DNA of 64,000 nt from Peribacillus frigoritolerans (GTDB lineage: Bacteria; Bacillota; Bacilli; Bacillales; DSM-1321): the NCBI RefSeq assembly GCF_040250305.1, contig NZ_CP158190.1:5364001-5428000 (forward strand), written 5' to 3'. Position 1 is the stretch's first letter; every line of letters begins with the position of its first letter. The notes beneath the pieces were generated by a model. It was not told the DNA's origin, did not search any database, and saw only the letters and a program-made list of their open reading frames with translations. Below, in pieces: positions 8,371 to 18,016 of the stretch. Made by a program: the position numbers and the translations under genes.

Positions 8371-9120
8371 TTAATATTCAAACGTTATGATTGGTGTGCC
8401 AACTACAAAGTTCGTTCGGTCACCCAATCCTTCTGTCCGTAGCCCAAACTGCAAATTTAATTTTTCTTTTGTCAAAGGTTGTTTAAACAATGTTGAATGT
8501 GCAGATATAGATGTAAAGTTTGTTTCATGCACACTTTCAATTTCCCTTGCTTGGAACATATCTAACAGGTCTTCAGTTTTAGAGTTTAAAACCGAATCCA
8601 TATTATCATTGATAGACCCTTTAATACAAGAAAAAATTGAAGGAGTTCCTATAAATAGGTCATTCACCCTGTTTCGGAACGTAGCGGTAAAAAATTCCTT
8701 ATTGGCTTTCTTCCACTTTTTCCCCTTCACTTCGTAAATAACATAGGTAACTTTATCAAATTTCTCTTCCGTTGTCATTATTTTGATAGACTCGGTCAGA
8801 CCTGAATCGACATTGTGAGTTAACGCCTCAGCCTTCCAGCCGGAAGCATCATCTTTCCGGTGCCATTGAAATTGAGGATATTTTCGTTTTAAAGCTGTAA
8901 CTTCGCTTTCAAACTCTTGTTTAGTTGTAATCTCTTTATTTATTTCTCTAGTGAGTACAGACCAATCCCCTATGTCTAAATCTTTATCTTTTTGTAACAG
9001 TCCCACCATTTTAACTATATCTGGTTTACTTTCTGCCACAATCGTACTATTCCCAATTAAAATCACCATCAAACCGAGAAATACTATGTATGTTAACATT
9101 TTTTTGTTTAAATTAAACAT
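8371..9120 (-). CDS. ywmB: YwmB family protein (TATA-box-binding-protein-like fold), secreted
   Basis: 249 residues. N-terminal hydrophobic segment (residues 9-28) reads as a signal peptide or anchor, so the protein probably acts outside the membrane. The remainder matches the YwmB family, named for a structure resembling a TATA-binding protein; function unknown. Identification rests on length, position directly upstream of murAA, and the conserved W-x-A-E-A / FRNRVNDLF blocks. GGGGAGGG precedes the ATG. Its stop is 32 bases from the murAA start, suggesting one transcript. Confidence 0.8.
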   Translation of the reverse strand: MFNLNKKMLTYIVFLGLMVILIGNSTIVAESKPDIVKMVGLLQKDKDLDIGDWSVLTREINKEITTKQEFESEVTALKRKYPQFQWHRKDDASGWKAEALTHNVDSGLTESIKIMTTEEKFDKVTYVIYEVKGKKWKKANKEFFTATFRNRVNDLFIGTPSIFSCIKGSINDNMDSVLNSKTEDLLDMFQAREIESVHETNFTSISAHSTLFKQPLTKEKLNLQFGLRTEGLGDRTNFVVGTPIITFEY

Positions 9121-9278
9121 GTTAAATCCCTCCCCTTTTACACATTCTTTCCAGAAGGAGAGAGATCATACTTCGAGTTTTCCGACAATTGGTGACAACT
9201 TCCCCTTAAACTGGCAGGAAGCAAATGTGAATACAAGAGTAGAATCATATTTTACTATAAGAAAATTCTTACAGCATA

Positions 9279-9521
9279 TCAGTCATTACTAAACATATAC
9301 GGAAGTTGATTTGCAAATCCCAGGTAGTCGAGGAAGAAATTACTTACAACTGAACCGATGGCAACCGTTAATAAAATATATAAAACCCTGGCCTTGATGA
9401 CAGAATTGGATCTTAATATTTTATCAAAATGTAATGCCTGGAGAGCCCACCAGGTAACTGCGATGAAAAACAAGTGTGCAATTATTCCTGTTAAAGCCTG
9501 CTGTCCCATTGCTGAAAACAT
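9279..9521 (-). CDS. ywzB: DUF1146 small membrane protein (YwzB-like)
   Basis: 80 residues with two predicted membrane spans (about residues 9-27 and 46-64). The ATG chosen has AGGAGGT six bases upstream; upstream in-frame codons would include that site in the coding region. The family is restricted to firmicutes and sits near the atp/mur genes; its role is unknown. The central HFDKILRSN loop and the SNFFLDYL ending fit DUF1146. Confidence 0.82.
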   Translation of the reverse strand: MFSAMGQQALTGIIAHLFFIAVTWWALQALHFDKILRSNSVIKARVLYILLTVAIGSVVSNFFLDYLGFANQLPYMFSND

Positions 9522-9626
9522 GTACATACCTCCTAACAGACACCCGAATTCTATTCTAACACAAAACCCCTTCATATTTGGAATTTAAAAGGAAGAATTG
9601 CAAAATATCTTTTTAAAACTGTAAAT

Positions 9627-9655
9627 AGAGGCTTGATCCAATGGAACAAGCCTCT
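9627..9655 (-). terminator. terminator of the nuo operon
   Basis: AGAGGCTTG...CAAGCCTCT stem with inner TCC/GGA, directly after the nuoN stop. The following minus-strand sequence (ATTTACAGTTTTAAAA) is only a weak T tract, so termination may be partial. Confidence 0.65.
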
Positions 9656-9670
9656 GATACAGGCATTATA

Positions 9671-11197
9671 TCATTTACTTGAAATAAAGTCTGTAAATTC
9701 GCCAAATTGATCATGAATAAAATCAAAGGCAATATTTGGAGCCAACCCGAAAAGTATGGTGCCTATTACGCAAATGATCAACACAATGTAAAGACCCGGA
9801 CGGAATTTAATGACCTTCTCTGAATGGATGGGTCGGAAAAAGACCTGAACCAATAATCCGAAATAATACACATAGGATACAATGGTACCTGCAATCATGA
9901 TTCCCGCAAGGACAAAATGTCCAGGCTCCGTTATGAATGTTCCAAGAAAAATATTAAGTTTGCCAATGAAACCTGTCGTTCCGGGGATTCCAGCAAGCGA
10001 CAGGATAAATACGGTGAATGCCATGGCAAGATAAGGTGATTTCCTCCCCAGTCCTGCAAGAATGCTAATATCTTCTGACCCACTTTGGCTGGATAGCAGC
10101 TGAATGACTGCGAATACACCGATATTCATTAATACATAAGCCATTAGGTAAAACCAGACAGTATCCAGGAGAAAATATCCCCCGCCCAATGTAGCCACCG
10201 CTACAAGCAGGTAACCCGCATGGGCAATGCTTGAATAAGCGAATAATCGTTTTAAATTTTGCTGCCTTAACGCAACCACATTTCCAATGATGATCGTCAG
10301 GCCCGCCAACGAAGCTATATAGATATTATTTTTTTCCAAAAAGTCGAGCGCTCCGAACGTATCACCGGAAGCTGTTAGGAACAACGAGAGAAAAATGCGC
10401 AGGATGATGACGAAACCCGCCATTTTCGAAATTACACTCAAGAAGGCTGCGACCGGTGTCGGTGCCCCCTCATACACATCCGGCGCCCACATATGAAATG
10501 GAGCGGCAGCTATCTTGAAGGCTACACCGACAAACACCATGAAGAAAGCGAGGCCCATGATGTATTGCAGCTGGCCGTCCGTCATCGCAGCCATCGTCCG
10601 GCTCATTTCGCCTAGATTGACGGAACCGGTCACTCCATATAAATAGCTCATCCCGAATAAAGTGATCGCTGTGGAAATGCCTCCGTTTATCACATACTTC
10701 ATGGACGCTTCGTTGGACTTCCGATCATGCTTGCGCATTCCGACCAATATATAAGATGAAAGTGAAAGAAGTTCCAGTCCAACGAACAGCGTTATCAAAT
10801 CACCGCTTGAGGACATGACCATCGCTCCAAGCAACGCGGTCAGGAACAGATAATAAAATTCCCCCCGGTGCTCCCGCAGCCCCTCTTGCGGTTCATACCC
10901 TTCAGCCAGAAGGATGATCAGGGCCGCTCCGAATAACAGCAGCAGCTTAAAAGCCTTTGCAAAAGAATCCAAACGAAACGTATCGGATAAGATACTGACT
11001 GTCTCAAAGGATAGCAGGCTAATCAGTGACAAACATGCCAAAATGATTCCGGTTAGCGCGAGCCATGCCAGTTTTCTCCGATTAAAGTGCTTCGGCCAGA
11101 ATAAATCCAATATCGAAAGAATCATGGTCGTTCCAAGGATGATGAATTCCGGCATCATCGCTCCCCAATCATAAGAAAGCATCGTGTTCCAATCCAT
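9671..11197 (-). CDS. nuoN: NADH-quinone oxidoreductase subunit N (proton-pumping antiporter-like)
   Basis: 508 residues, about 14 transmembrane helices. One of three Mrp antiporter-like subunits of the complex I membrane arm. The proton-antiporter core is clear (LLSLSSYILVGMRKHDRKSN near 140-160 with the conserved glutamate in FVGLELLSL; AAPFHMWAPDVYEGAPTPV near 230). Last gene of the nuo operon, three bases after nuoM, with AGGGGGG upstream. Confidence 0.95.
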   Translation of the reverse strand: MDWNTMLSYDWGAMMPEFIILGTTMILSILDLFWPKHFNRRKLAWLALTGIILACLSLISLLSFETVSILSDTFRLDSFAKAFKLLLLFGAALIILLAEGYEPQEGLREHRGEFYYLFLTALLGAMVMSSSGDLITLFVGLELLSLSSYILVGMRKHDRKSNEASMKYVINGGISTAITLFGMSYLYGVTGSVNLGEMSRTMAAMTDGQLQYIMGLAFFMVFVGVAFKIAAAPFHMWAPDVYEGAPTPVAAFLSVISKMAGFVIILRIFLSLFLTASGDTFGALDFLEKNNIYIASLAGLTIIIGNVVALRQQNLKRLFAYSSIAHAGYLLVAVATLGGGYFLLDTVWFYLMAYVLMNIGVFAVIQLLSSQSGSEDISILAGLGRKSPYLAMAFTVFILSLAGIPGTTGFIGKLNIFLGTFITEPGHFVLAGIMIAGTIVSYVYYFGLLVQVFFRPIHSEKVIKFRPGLYIVLIICVIGTILFGLAPNIAFDFIHDQFGEFTDFISSK

Positions 11198-11200
11198 CCT

Positions 11201-12724
11201 TCATCGCCCCCCTAGAGCTAGCATCATGGCTTCAATCGTTCCTTGAAGAGGCCCGCCTAACAAATTTGGGTATACCCCAATAGATATTATCAAACCGAGA
11301 AGAACCAATGCAGGGACAAATTCCCAGCTTCCAAGGTCCCGTTTCTCTTTTTCTATCAAGCTAGCATTTTTCCCGAAAGTCATCATCATGACCGCCCTCA
11401 GTACATAGACAGCGGTTAATACAAGCCCGACCACGCCTATTGCCGCAAGCAACGGCTGACTCTTGAATAAGCCAATAAATACCATGAATTCACTGATGAA
11501 GCCAGACATGCCAGGCAAACCGAGTGAAGCCATCCCGCAGGCTAACATAAACCCTGAAAAAATCGGCATCGACTTGGCCAATCCCCCTAGCTTAGGAAGC
11601 ATGGTGGTTCCCGTCCGCTCATACAAAACACCCACCAAGAAGAACAACAAAGCAGCAATTAGCCCGTGTGAGATGACTTGAAAAATAGCTCCCTGAATGC
11701 CCGCTTCATTCAAGGCTCCCAGCCCCATCATGACTATACCCATATGTGAGATCGATGAGTAGGCTAAAACGAGCTTGAAATCCGTTTGTACCAAGGCTAG
11801 AAATGCACCATATAAAAAACTGAGGACCCCAAATAGGACAATGGTAAAGGCCAAGCTTTTATATTGTTCAGGAAATATCCCCATTCCAAACCGGATGATT
11901 CCGTACGCACCTATTTTCAATAGGACACCCGCATGTATCATGACTATGGATGGAGGTGCTTCTGCATGGACCCGCACCATCCAGCTGTGAAAGGGAAAGA
12001 CGGGCAGCTTTATCGCAAATGCCACGAGAAAGGCGAGACATAAACCATATTTCATCGAACCGGATATTGGTGCAAAAAGTGAAACACCGCCCATTGTCAT
12101 CATCTGTGTCAATGCTGCAATGTTGGTCGTACCAGTCCTGGCAAACAAAATCAAAATAGCCACCAATAAAACAGCCGAACCAATGCCATTATAAATCAGA
12201 AAATTATAAGAAGCTTTCTCCCTCTCCAGAAAGCCCCATCTGCCAATTAAAAAGAAAGCAGGAATCAAGGTCATTTCAAAAAAGATGAAAAAAAGGATCA
12301 AATTTTCTGCGGTAAAGACACCGAGCATCCCAATCTCCAGGATCAAAAATAACAAATAATACCCTTTCCATTCCTTTTTTATATAAATGGATGCGATTGC
12401 GGCCAGTGATGAAATGATTGTTGTCAGTAATATGAAGATGAGACTTAATCCATCCAGCCCCAACTCAAAGTCAACCGTGAAGAGCTTGGGATCATACATC
12501 TCCAAATTACCAAACCTGATCCAATTCAACTTAATGTCAAATAAGGATAGGGCCACACCCGAATAATATTGGCTGCATAGAAAGAACGATAGGAAAAGAG
12601 GAGGCAGTGTTCCGAAAAAGCCAAATTGTTTAATCGTCCTTTCCTCTTTTTTCGGCATGAGGGCAACCATCACTATGCCCAGCAGCGGTGAAAACACTAA
12701 AAGCGAGAGCAAATAGACATTCAT
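11201..12724 (-). CDS. nuoM: NADH-quinone oxidoreductase subunit M
   Basis: 507 residues, about 14 membrane helices. Second antiporter-like pumping subunit. Key residues: glutamate in LFFIFFEMTLIPAFFLIGRW near 145, lysine in AFAIKLPVFPFHSWMVRVHA near 235, and the AYSSISHMG block near 325. Overlaps nuoL by four bases (ATGA-type coupling) and is followed closely by nuoN. Confidence 0.95.
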   Translation of the reverse strand: MNVYLLSLLVFSPLLGIVMVALMPKKEERTIKQFGFFGTLPPLFLSFFLCSQYYSGVALSLFDIKLNWIRFGNLEMYDPKLFTVDFELGLDGLSLIFILLTTIISSLAAIASIYIKKEWKGYYLLFLILEIGMLGVFTAENLILFFIFFEMTLIPAFFLIGRWGFLEREKASYNFLIYNGIGSAVLLVAILILFARTGTTNIAALTQMMTMGGVSLFAPISGSMKYGLCLAFLVAFAIKLPVFPFHSWMVRVHAEAPPSIVMIHAGVLLKIGAYGIIRFGMGIFPEQYKSLAFTIVLFGVLSFLYGAFLALVQTDFKLVLAYSSISHMGIVMMGLGALNEAGIQGAIFQVISHGLIAALLFFLVGVLYERTGTTMLPKLGGLAKSMPIFSGFMLACGMASLGLPGMSGFISEFMVFIGLFKSQPLLAAIGVVGLVLTAVYVLRAVMMMTFGKNASLIEKEKRDLGSWEFVPALVLLGLIISIGVYPNLLGGPLQGTIEAMMLALGGR

Positions 12725-14592
12725 CTTAGATACCCCCCAGTTACTGCAAAAATCACCAACAGTACCGCAAGTCCCAGAAAGGCTATCATGCCATATTGCT
12801 GTACCTGTCCTGTTTGCAGTTTAGACCCTATTTTTCCCAATCCTTCTATCGAACTTGTCACAGTGGAAACCAGTCCGCCGACAATGAACCTTTCTATATA
12901 AGATAGGAATATACTAAAGCCTTTGACTGCATAGCCTGCAGTGTAATGGTAAATCTCATCAATATAATACTTTTTTTCCAAAACCCGATATACCTCGGAG
13001 TTTTCTTTGACAAGCCAGTCCCGAGGTAACTTCTTTTTAGCGTATATCATATAAGCAAGGTATATCCCGGCCAGCGATACGAGCACGGCCAGCAACATTA
13101 TCCAAACGGGTCCCTCACTATGGCTGGCGCCTAGAACAGCTTCATTTCCCTCCACAAGCCACTCCCCAAGGAAAGTTCCAAACCACGGTGTTTGGATATA
13201 CCCGCCGATTACAGCAAGCAAAGCCAATGCGAGCATGGGAATTAGCATGATGGAAGGTGATTCCTTGACCTGTTTTACTTGACTGCGCGAATCGCCTGCA
13301 AACATCATGAAAAACAGCCGGAACATATAAAACGCAGTTAAAAAGGAGGTAACCACCGCTAGACCAAACAATATATAACTACCATTCTCCCAGGCTGCCA
13401 TTAGAATTTCATCTTTACTGAAAAAACCTGAGAGCAACGGAAACCCCGATATCGCCAACGTGCCAGTCAAGAACAGCGGACCGGTCCATTTCAACTTACT
13501 CCATAGGCCGCCCATCTTTTCCATATCCTGTGTATGTATAGCGTGAATAACACTGCCTGCTGCCAAAAACAGCAATGCTTTAAAAAAGGCATGGGTCATT
13601 AAATGAAACACCCCGGCCACATATCCCGAAGTACCCAAAGCAAGCATCATAAAACCAAGCTGAGAGATTGTCGAATAAGCCAATACACGCTTAACATCCT
13701 TTTGCACGATGGCAATGCTTGCGGCAAATATGGCTGTAATTCCACCTGTTATCGCTACGACCTGCATCGCAGCAGAACTAGCCATGAATAACGGAAACAT
13801 GGCCGCCACCAGGTAAACCCCTGCAGCAACCATGGTTGCTGCGTGTATCAATGCGGAAACCGGAGTCGGGCCTTCCATTGCATCCGGAAGCCATGTGTGA
13901 AGTGGAAATTGTCCAGACTTCCCAACCGCACCGATAAAAATCAAAATAGCGATTAGTGTCAGTTTTTCACTTGATATCATGCCCGACTGAACGGTTTGAA
14001 AGATCTCTCCATATTCAAAGCTGCCTGTTTCCCAGAATAGCAGAATGATGCCGATTAAGAGCCCAACATCGCCAATCCTGGTCATGATGAATGCCTTCTT
14101 CGCCGCAGCCTTAGCTTCCAGTTTATAAAAGTAAAAACCAATGAGCAGGAAAGAACCCACCCCGACCAATTCCCAGAAGATATAAAGTTGTAATAAATTG
14201 GGTGCCATGACAAGTCCAAGCATGGCAAAGGTGAAGAAGCCCAGATAAGCATAAAAAATGGAGAATCGCACTTCACCCTTCATATACCCCTTCGAATATA
14301 TCTGGACAAGGAGGCTGACAAGGGAAACGACCACAAGCATCAAGGCATTAAGCTGATTGATTTCGAATCCAGCTGAAAGTTGCGTCCCCCCGAAGGAAAG
14401 CCAATCTATCGATATATTATAAGTAGGTTCTTTAAATCGTTCCATCAGGACGAGCAACGATAAAACAAACGAAGCCAATGTACATATTATTCCTATAAAA
14501 GCCCCTCGTTCCCGCAACCGCCCGCCTGATAGAAGCAGAACCAGAAACGTGACGAGTGGAAAGACCGGTATGAGCCATGCGTACTCCATCAT
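12721..14592 (-). CDS. nuoL: NADH-quinone oxidoreductase subunit L
   Basis: 623 residues, the largest membrane subunit; about 16 helices including the long lateral helix near the C-terminus. Contains the quinone oxidoreductase/Mrp core (YIFWELVGVGSFLLIGFYFY near 130, VGKSGQFPLHTWLPDAMEGP near 220, AYSTISQLGFMM near 305). GGGG lies 10 bases before the first ATG; a second ATG directly follows. Closes the distal end of the proton-pumping arm. Confidence 0.95.
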   Translation of the reverse strand: MMEYAWLIPVFPLVTFLVLLLSGGRLRERGAFIGIICTLASFVLSLLVLMERFKEPTYNISIDWLSFGGTQLSAGFEINQLNALMLVVVSLVSLLVQIYSKGYMKGEVRFSIFYAYLGFFTFAMLGLVMAPNLLQLYIFWELVGVGSFLLIGFYFYKLEAKAAAKKAFIMTRIGDVGLLIGIILLFWETGSFEYGEIFQTVQSGMISSEKLTLIAILIFIGAVGKSGQFPLHTWLPDAMEGPTPVSALIHAATMVAAGVYLVAAMFPLFMASSAAMQVVAITGGITAIFAASIAIVQKDVKRVLAYSTISQLGFMMLALGTSGYVAGVFHLMTHAFFKALLFLAAGSVIHAIHTQDMEKMGGLWSKLKWTGPLFLTGTLAISGFPLLSGFFSKDEILMAAWENGSYILFGLAVVTSFLTAFYMFRLFFMMFAGDSRSQVKQVKESPSIMLIPMLALALLAVIGGYIQTPWFGTFLGEWLVEGNEAVLGASHSEGPVWIMLLAVLVSLAGIYLAYMIYAKKKLPRDWLVKENSEVYRVLEKKYYIDEIYHYTAGYAVKGFSIFLSYIERFIVGGLVSTVTSSIEGLGKIGSKLQTGQVQQYGMIAFLGLAVLLVIFAVTGGYLR

Positions 14593-14626
14593 CGTATCAA
14601 ATCCCCTTCTTCATTTATATAAACCT

Positions 14627-14941
14627 TCAATTCTTCATAATTTCCATTTCATCGACATTGACCGTCTTCCGATTGCGATAAAGGGACATCAGTATAGCCA
14701 GCCCCACAGCCGCCTCGGCCGCAGCGATCGTAATCGTGAATAAGGAAAAAACTTGACCCGTAATGGATGGCGTTACCCCGAATTTACTGAAGGCAACTAA
14801 ATTGATATTTGCAGCGTTCAGCATCAGCTCGATTGAAATCAAAACAATGACCGCATTTCTTTTCGTCAAAGCACCATACAGCCCTATACAAAATAAAACG
14901 AGTGCCAATACAAGGTAAGCCGACAAGGGAACTCCCGTCAT
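14627..14941 (-). CDS. nuoK: NADH-quinone oxidoreductase subunit K
   Basis: 104 residues, three membrane helices; homologous to MrpC. Conserved buried glutamate in [19 protein letters not shown] near residues 33-51 takes part in the proton path. Overlaps nuoJ by four bases and precedes nuoL by about 34 bases. Confidence 0.95.
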   Translation of the reverse strand: MTGVPLSAYLVLALVLFCIGLYGALTKRNAVIVLISIELMLNAANINLVAFSKFGVTPSITGQVFSLFTITIAAAEAAVGLAILMSLYRNRKTVNVDEMEIMKN

Positions 14942-15456
14942 GATCGATCTCCCTCCTCATCATCTTTTTTAGCCAATACGATGGCACCGACTAAAGCAAC
15001 AAGCAGGAGTACCGACATCACTTCAAATGGAATAACATATTTTGAAAAAAGTTCGATTCCTATTTGCTTTGTATTTTCCTCATGCAAGGCCGTTGGCTGT
15101 ACAGGTATATCCAGATTATAAATCCCCAGATACACCGCCACGGCAAATCCAGCAATCGCCGCCAGCAAAGAGAAATTCCCCCAGCCCCCTTTAGCAGGTG
15201 CATCATTTTCATGGTGTTTTGTCAGCATAATCCCGAATAGCATCACGATCGTAATAGCCCCTGAATAAATAAGGATTTGAACAATGGCGACAAACTCGGC
15301 CGAAAGCAACATATAAATGCCTGCAATGCCCAAGAAAGTAAAAACAAGTGCAATTACCATGTGCACCACTTTTGTTAAGGTAATCAGCAGCACCCCGCCT
15401 ACTATCGAGACGAGTGCCAAACCAATGAAGGCAATTAATTCACCCGACAAACTCAT
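14938..15456 (-). CDS. nuoJ: NADH-quinone oxidoreductase subunit J
   Basis: 172 residues, five predicted helices. Membrane-arm subunit whose third helix undergoes the pi-bulge transition linking quinone reduction to pumping ([18 protein letters not shown] near residues 61-78). Short charged C-terminus ([10 protein letters not shown]). Overlaps nuoI stop and nuoK start by four bases each, implying translational coupling. Confidence 0.94.
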   Translation of the reverse strand: MSLSGELIAFIGLALVSIVGGVLLITLTKVVHMVIALVFTFLGIAGIYMLLSAEFVAIVQILIYSGAITIVMLFGIMLTKHHENDAPAKGGWGNFSLLAAIAGFAVAVYLGIYNLDIPVQPTALHEENTKQIGIELFSKYVIPFEVMSVLLLVALVGAIVLAKKDDEEGDRS

Positions 15457-15872
15457 ACTTTATTCACCTTCCGGATATTTTCATCATTTTCATCCAGCCA
15501 CTCCAGATTTTTAAATAGATGATCACGGCTATACTCTGCCAGCTCGAATTGATTCGTCATCACGATTGCTTCTGTAGGGCAGACCTCCGTACATAAATCA
15601 CATAAAATGCAAATCTCGAAATTGATGTCATACGTATCGATGATTTTCCCTTTTTTCGACGGGTCCGGATGCTTCTTACCCGTTAATTGAATACAATCCG
15701 TTGGGCAAATCGTCACGCACTGATTGCATACGATACACTTTTCAGGATAGAATTTCTGGATTCCGCGAAATCGGTCAGGGAGCGGAAGCGGCTCATTCGG
15801 GTAGTCATAGGTCACTTTTTTCCTCGTCAAGTTCTTTAATGTATAGGTTAAACCTTTTGCTAAACCAAGCAT
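15453..15872 (-). CDS. nuoI: NADH-quinone oxidoreductase subunit I (two 4Fe-4S clusters)
   Basis: 139 residues. Peripheral-arm ferredoxin-like subunit that carries clusters N6a and N6b toward N2. Two CxxCxxCxxxC motifs are complete: CIVCNQCVTICPTDC near 47 and CILCDLCTEVCPTE near 86. The C-terminal tail is acidic. GAGGG precedes the ATG. It is the only electron relay here other than NuoB, since no NuoE, F or G is encoded nearby. Confidence 0.95.
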   Translation of the reverse strand: MLGLAKGLTYTLKNLTRKKVTYDYPNEPLPLPDRFRGIQKFYPEKCIVCNQCVTICPTDCIQLTGKKHPDPSKKGKIIDTYDINFEICILCDLCTEVCPTEAIVMTNQFELAEYSRDHLFKNLEWLDENDENIRKVNKV

Positions 15873-15905
15873 ATAAATCCCTCGCTTTCCGACCAGCTTA
15901 AGTTT

Positions 15906-16913
15906 CTAAAAAAGGTTAATCAATTCTTTTATAAGTGCCGTCAAAAATATATTAGCCAATGCAACCGGAAGCAGCACCTTCCATCCGAATTCCATCAATT
16001 GATCGGCCCTTATACGAGGAAAGGTTACACGAATCCAGACCAATACATAGAATACGGCACTGAACTTCAGACCGAACCAGATGGCTGCCGGAATAAAATC
16101 CAAAAACGGAATAGAATTCCATCCCCCTAAAAATAATACAGTGGTTAGCGTTGCCATTGCAAACATATACACATATTCGGATAACATAAAGAAGGCCCAG
16201 CGAAATCCAGAATATTCAACATGATAGCCTGCAACAAGTTCGGATTCCGCTTCCGGAAGGTCAAAAGGAACCCTATTCAACTCGGCAACCGATGCAATAA
16301 AAAACACGATGAACGCAATCGGCTGAAGAAAAATGAACCAAACCCTTTCCTGGGCTGCAACTATATCATTCAAGTTTAAACTGCCTGTTATGAGGACGAT
16401 TCCCACTAGCGACATTACCAAAGGGATCTCATAAGATATCATTTGCGCGGCTGCCCTCATTCCGCCAATCAAAGAATATTTATTATTGGATGCCCAACCC
16501 GCTGTGACGATGCCGATGGTCGATATGCCGGAAATCGCCATATAATAAAGCAATCCGACACCTATATCAGCAAATTGAAAGGCATCAGTGAACGGCAAGG
16601 TGGCAAGGACCATGAAAGCAGGGGCAAAAGCAATCATCGGAGCTAAAATATATAACGGCTTATCAGCTTTTTTCGGTATCGTATCTTCCTTGATCAGAAG
16701 TTTCAAAACATCGGCAACGGTCTGCAAGAGACCCCATTTCCCCCCAATTTGGTTTGGGCCGACACGCATCTGCATGAATCCCATGATTTTTCGCTCTGAA
16801 AGGATTCCATAGGTTACAAACCCTAATACGACGAACAGGAGCAGGACTGCCAAACCAAAAAAAATGCCAAAATTCAGCAGGCTTGGAGCGGAGTGGAGAA
16901 GATCCTTGATCAT
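15906..16913 (-). CDS. nuoH: NADH-quinone oxidoreductase subunit H
   Basis: 335 residues, eight or nine helices. Membrane subunit forming most of the quinone chamber and the joint with the peripheral arm. Signature segments: RKIMGFMQMRVGPNQIGGKWGLLQ near 40-63 and ELNRVPFDLPEAESELVAGYHVEYSG near 208-233. Its ATG directly follows the nuoD stop, sharing GGAGGTG. Confidence 0.95.
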   Translation of the reverse strand: MIKDLLHSAPSLLNFGIFFGLAVLLLFVVLGFVTYGILSERKIMGFMQMRVGPNQIGGKWGLLQTVADVLKLLIKEDTIPKKADKPLYILAPMIAFAPAFMVLATLPFTDAFQFADIGVGLLYYMAISGISTIGIVTAGWASNNKYSLIGGMRAAAQMISYEIPLVMSLVGIVLITGSLNLNDIVAAQERVWFIFLQPIAFIVFFIASVAELNRVPFDLPEAESELVAGYHVEYSGFRWAFFMLSEYVYMFAMATLTTVLFLGGWNSIPFLDFIPAAIWFGLKFSAVFYVLVWIRVTFPRIRADQLMEFGWKVLLPVALANIFLTALIKELINLF

Positions 16914-18011
16914 TTATCCATCCACCTCCCCTAAAACGATATCGATTGCACCTAATATCGTTATCAAGTTCGCCATATTTTCCCCTTCCAATAATTTCGG
17001 AAGAATTTGCAGATTATAAAACGAAGGTCTGCGAAATTTCAAACGGTATGGCTCCTTTTTCCCTTCACTCGCGATATAACAGCCTATTTCCCCTCTTGGT
17101 GATTCAATTCGGACAAATGCCTCACCCTTAGGAACCTTTATTATTTTAGGGACCTTAGCAAGGACCGGCCCTTCTGGAAATTGCTCAACCGCCTGCTCGA
17201 TTATTTTCAGTGATTCTTCGATTTCTTCCATTCTACAGTGATAGCGTGAAAAGGCATCACCCTCTTCCCTTGTAGGAACATCAAATGTGAACCTGTCGTA
17301 AATGGAATAAGGTTCATTTTTTCGTAAATCCCATTTCACACCTGTACACCTTAAGTTGGCACCGCTAAGCGAATACTGCAAGGCTTCTTCCCTCGTATAG
17401 ATGCCCACCCCTTTAACCCGATTAACAAAGATTTCATTCCCTGTCACAAGCTCATGGTAACCGGCAAGCTGCTCCCTCATATAAGGGACAAACTCGGCAA
17501 CCTTCGCAATCCAGTCTTCAGGAGCATCCCATTTCACACCTCCGACACGCATATAATTGAATGTAAGGCGTGCCCCTGACAATTCAGTCAATAAATTAAC
17601 GATCATTTCACGTTCTCGAAAGGCGTATAGGAAAGGGCTCGTCGCACCTATATCCAGCAAGTATGTACCCCACCAGACAAGGTGGCTTGCAACTCTGCCC
17701 AATTCCATTGCGATAACCCGCAAATATTCTGCCCTTTCGGGAATCTCCACCCCCATCATTGTCTCAACAGCATGGCAAAGCACATAATTATTTGTCATGG
17801 CCGCTAGATAATCGAGCCGATCGGTATATGGGATTATTTGAGTATATTGCAGATTTTCCGCTAATTTTTCCGTACCGCGATGCAGATACCCAATAACAGG
17901 TGTAGCCTCTTTTATAATTTCACCGTCAATCTTGATGACAAGCCGAAAAACACCATGTGTACTCGGATGCTGCGGCCCGACATTGAGAAGCATTTCTTCC
18001 GTCCTTAACAT
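16914..18011 (-). CDS. nuoD: NADH-quinone oxidoreductase subunit D (49-kDa type)
   Basis: 365 residues. Hydrogenase-large-subunit-like protein that with NuoB forms the quinone-reduction site. Family landmarks: LNVGPQHPSTHGVFRL near 9-24 (quinone-contact histidine), GYLHRGTEKLAEN near 41, YTDRLDYLA near 61 (quinone tyrosine) and C-terminal GAIDIVLGEVDG. Not fused to NuoC as in some proteobacteria. GGAGGTG overlaps the nuoC stop. Confidence 0.95.
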   Translation of the reverse strand: MLRTEEMLLNVGPQHPSTHGVFRLVIKIDGEIIKEATPVIGYLHRGTEKLAENLQYTQIIPYTDRLDYLAAMTNNYVLCHAVETMMGVEIPERAEYLRVIAMELGRVASHLVWWGTYLLDIGATSPFLYAFREREMIVNLLTELSGARLTFNYMRVGGVKWDAPEDWIAKVAEFVPYMREQLAGYHELVTGNEIFVNRVKGVGIYTREEALQYSLSGANLRCTGVKWDLRKNEPYSIYDRFTFDVPTREEGDAFSRYHCRMEEIEESLKIIEQAVEQFPEGPVLAKVPKIIKVPKGEAFVRIESPRGEIGCYIASEGKKEPYRLKFRRPSFYNLQILPKLLEGENMANLITILGAIDIVLGEVDG

Positions 18012-18016
18012 TGGGC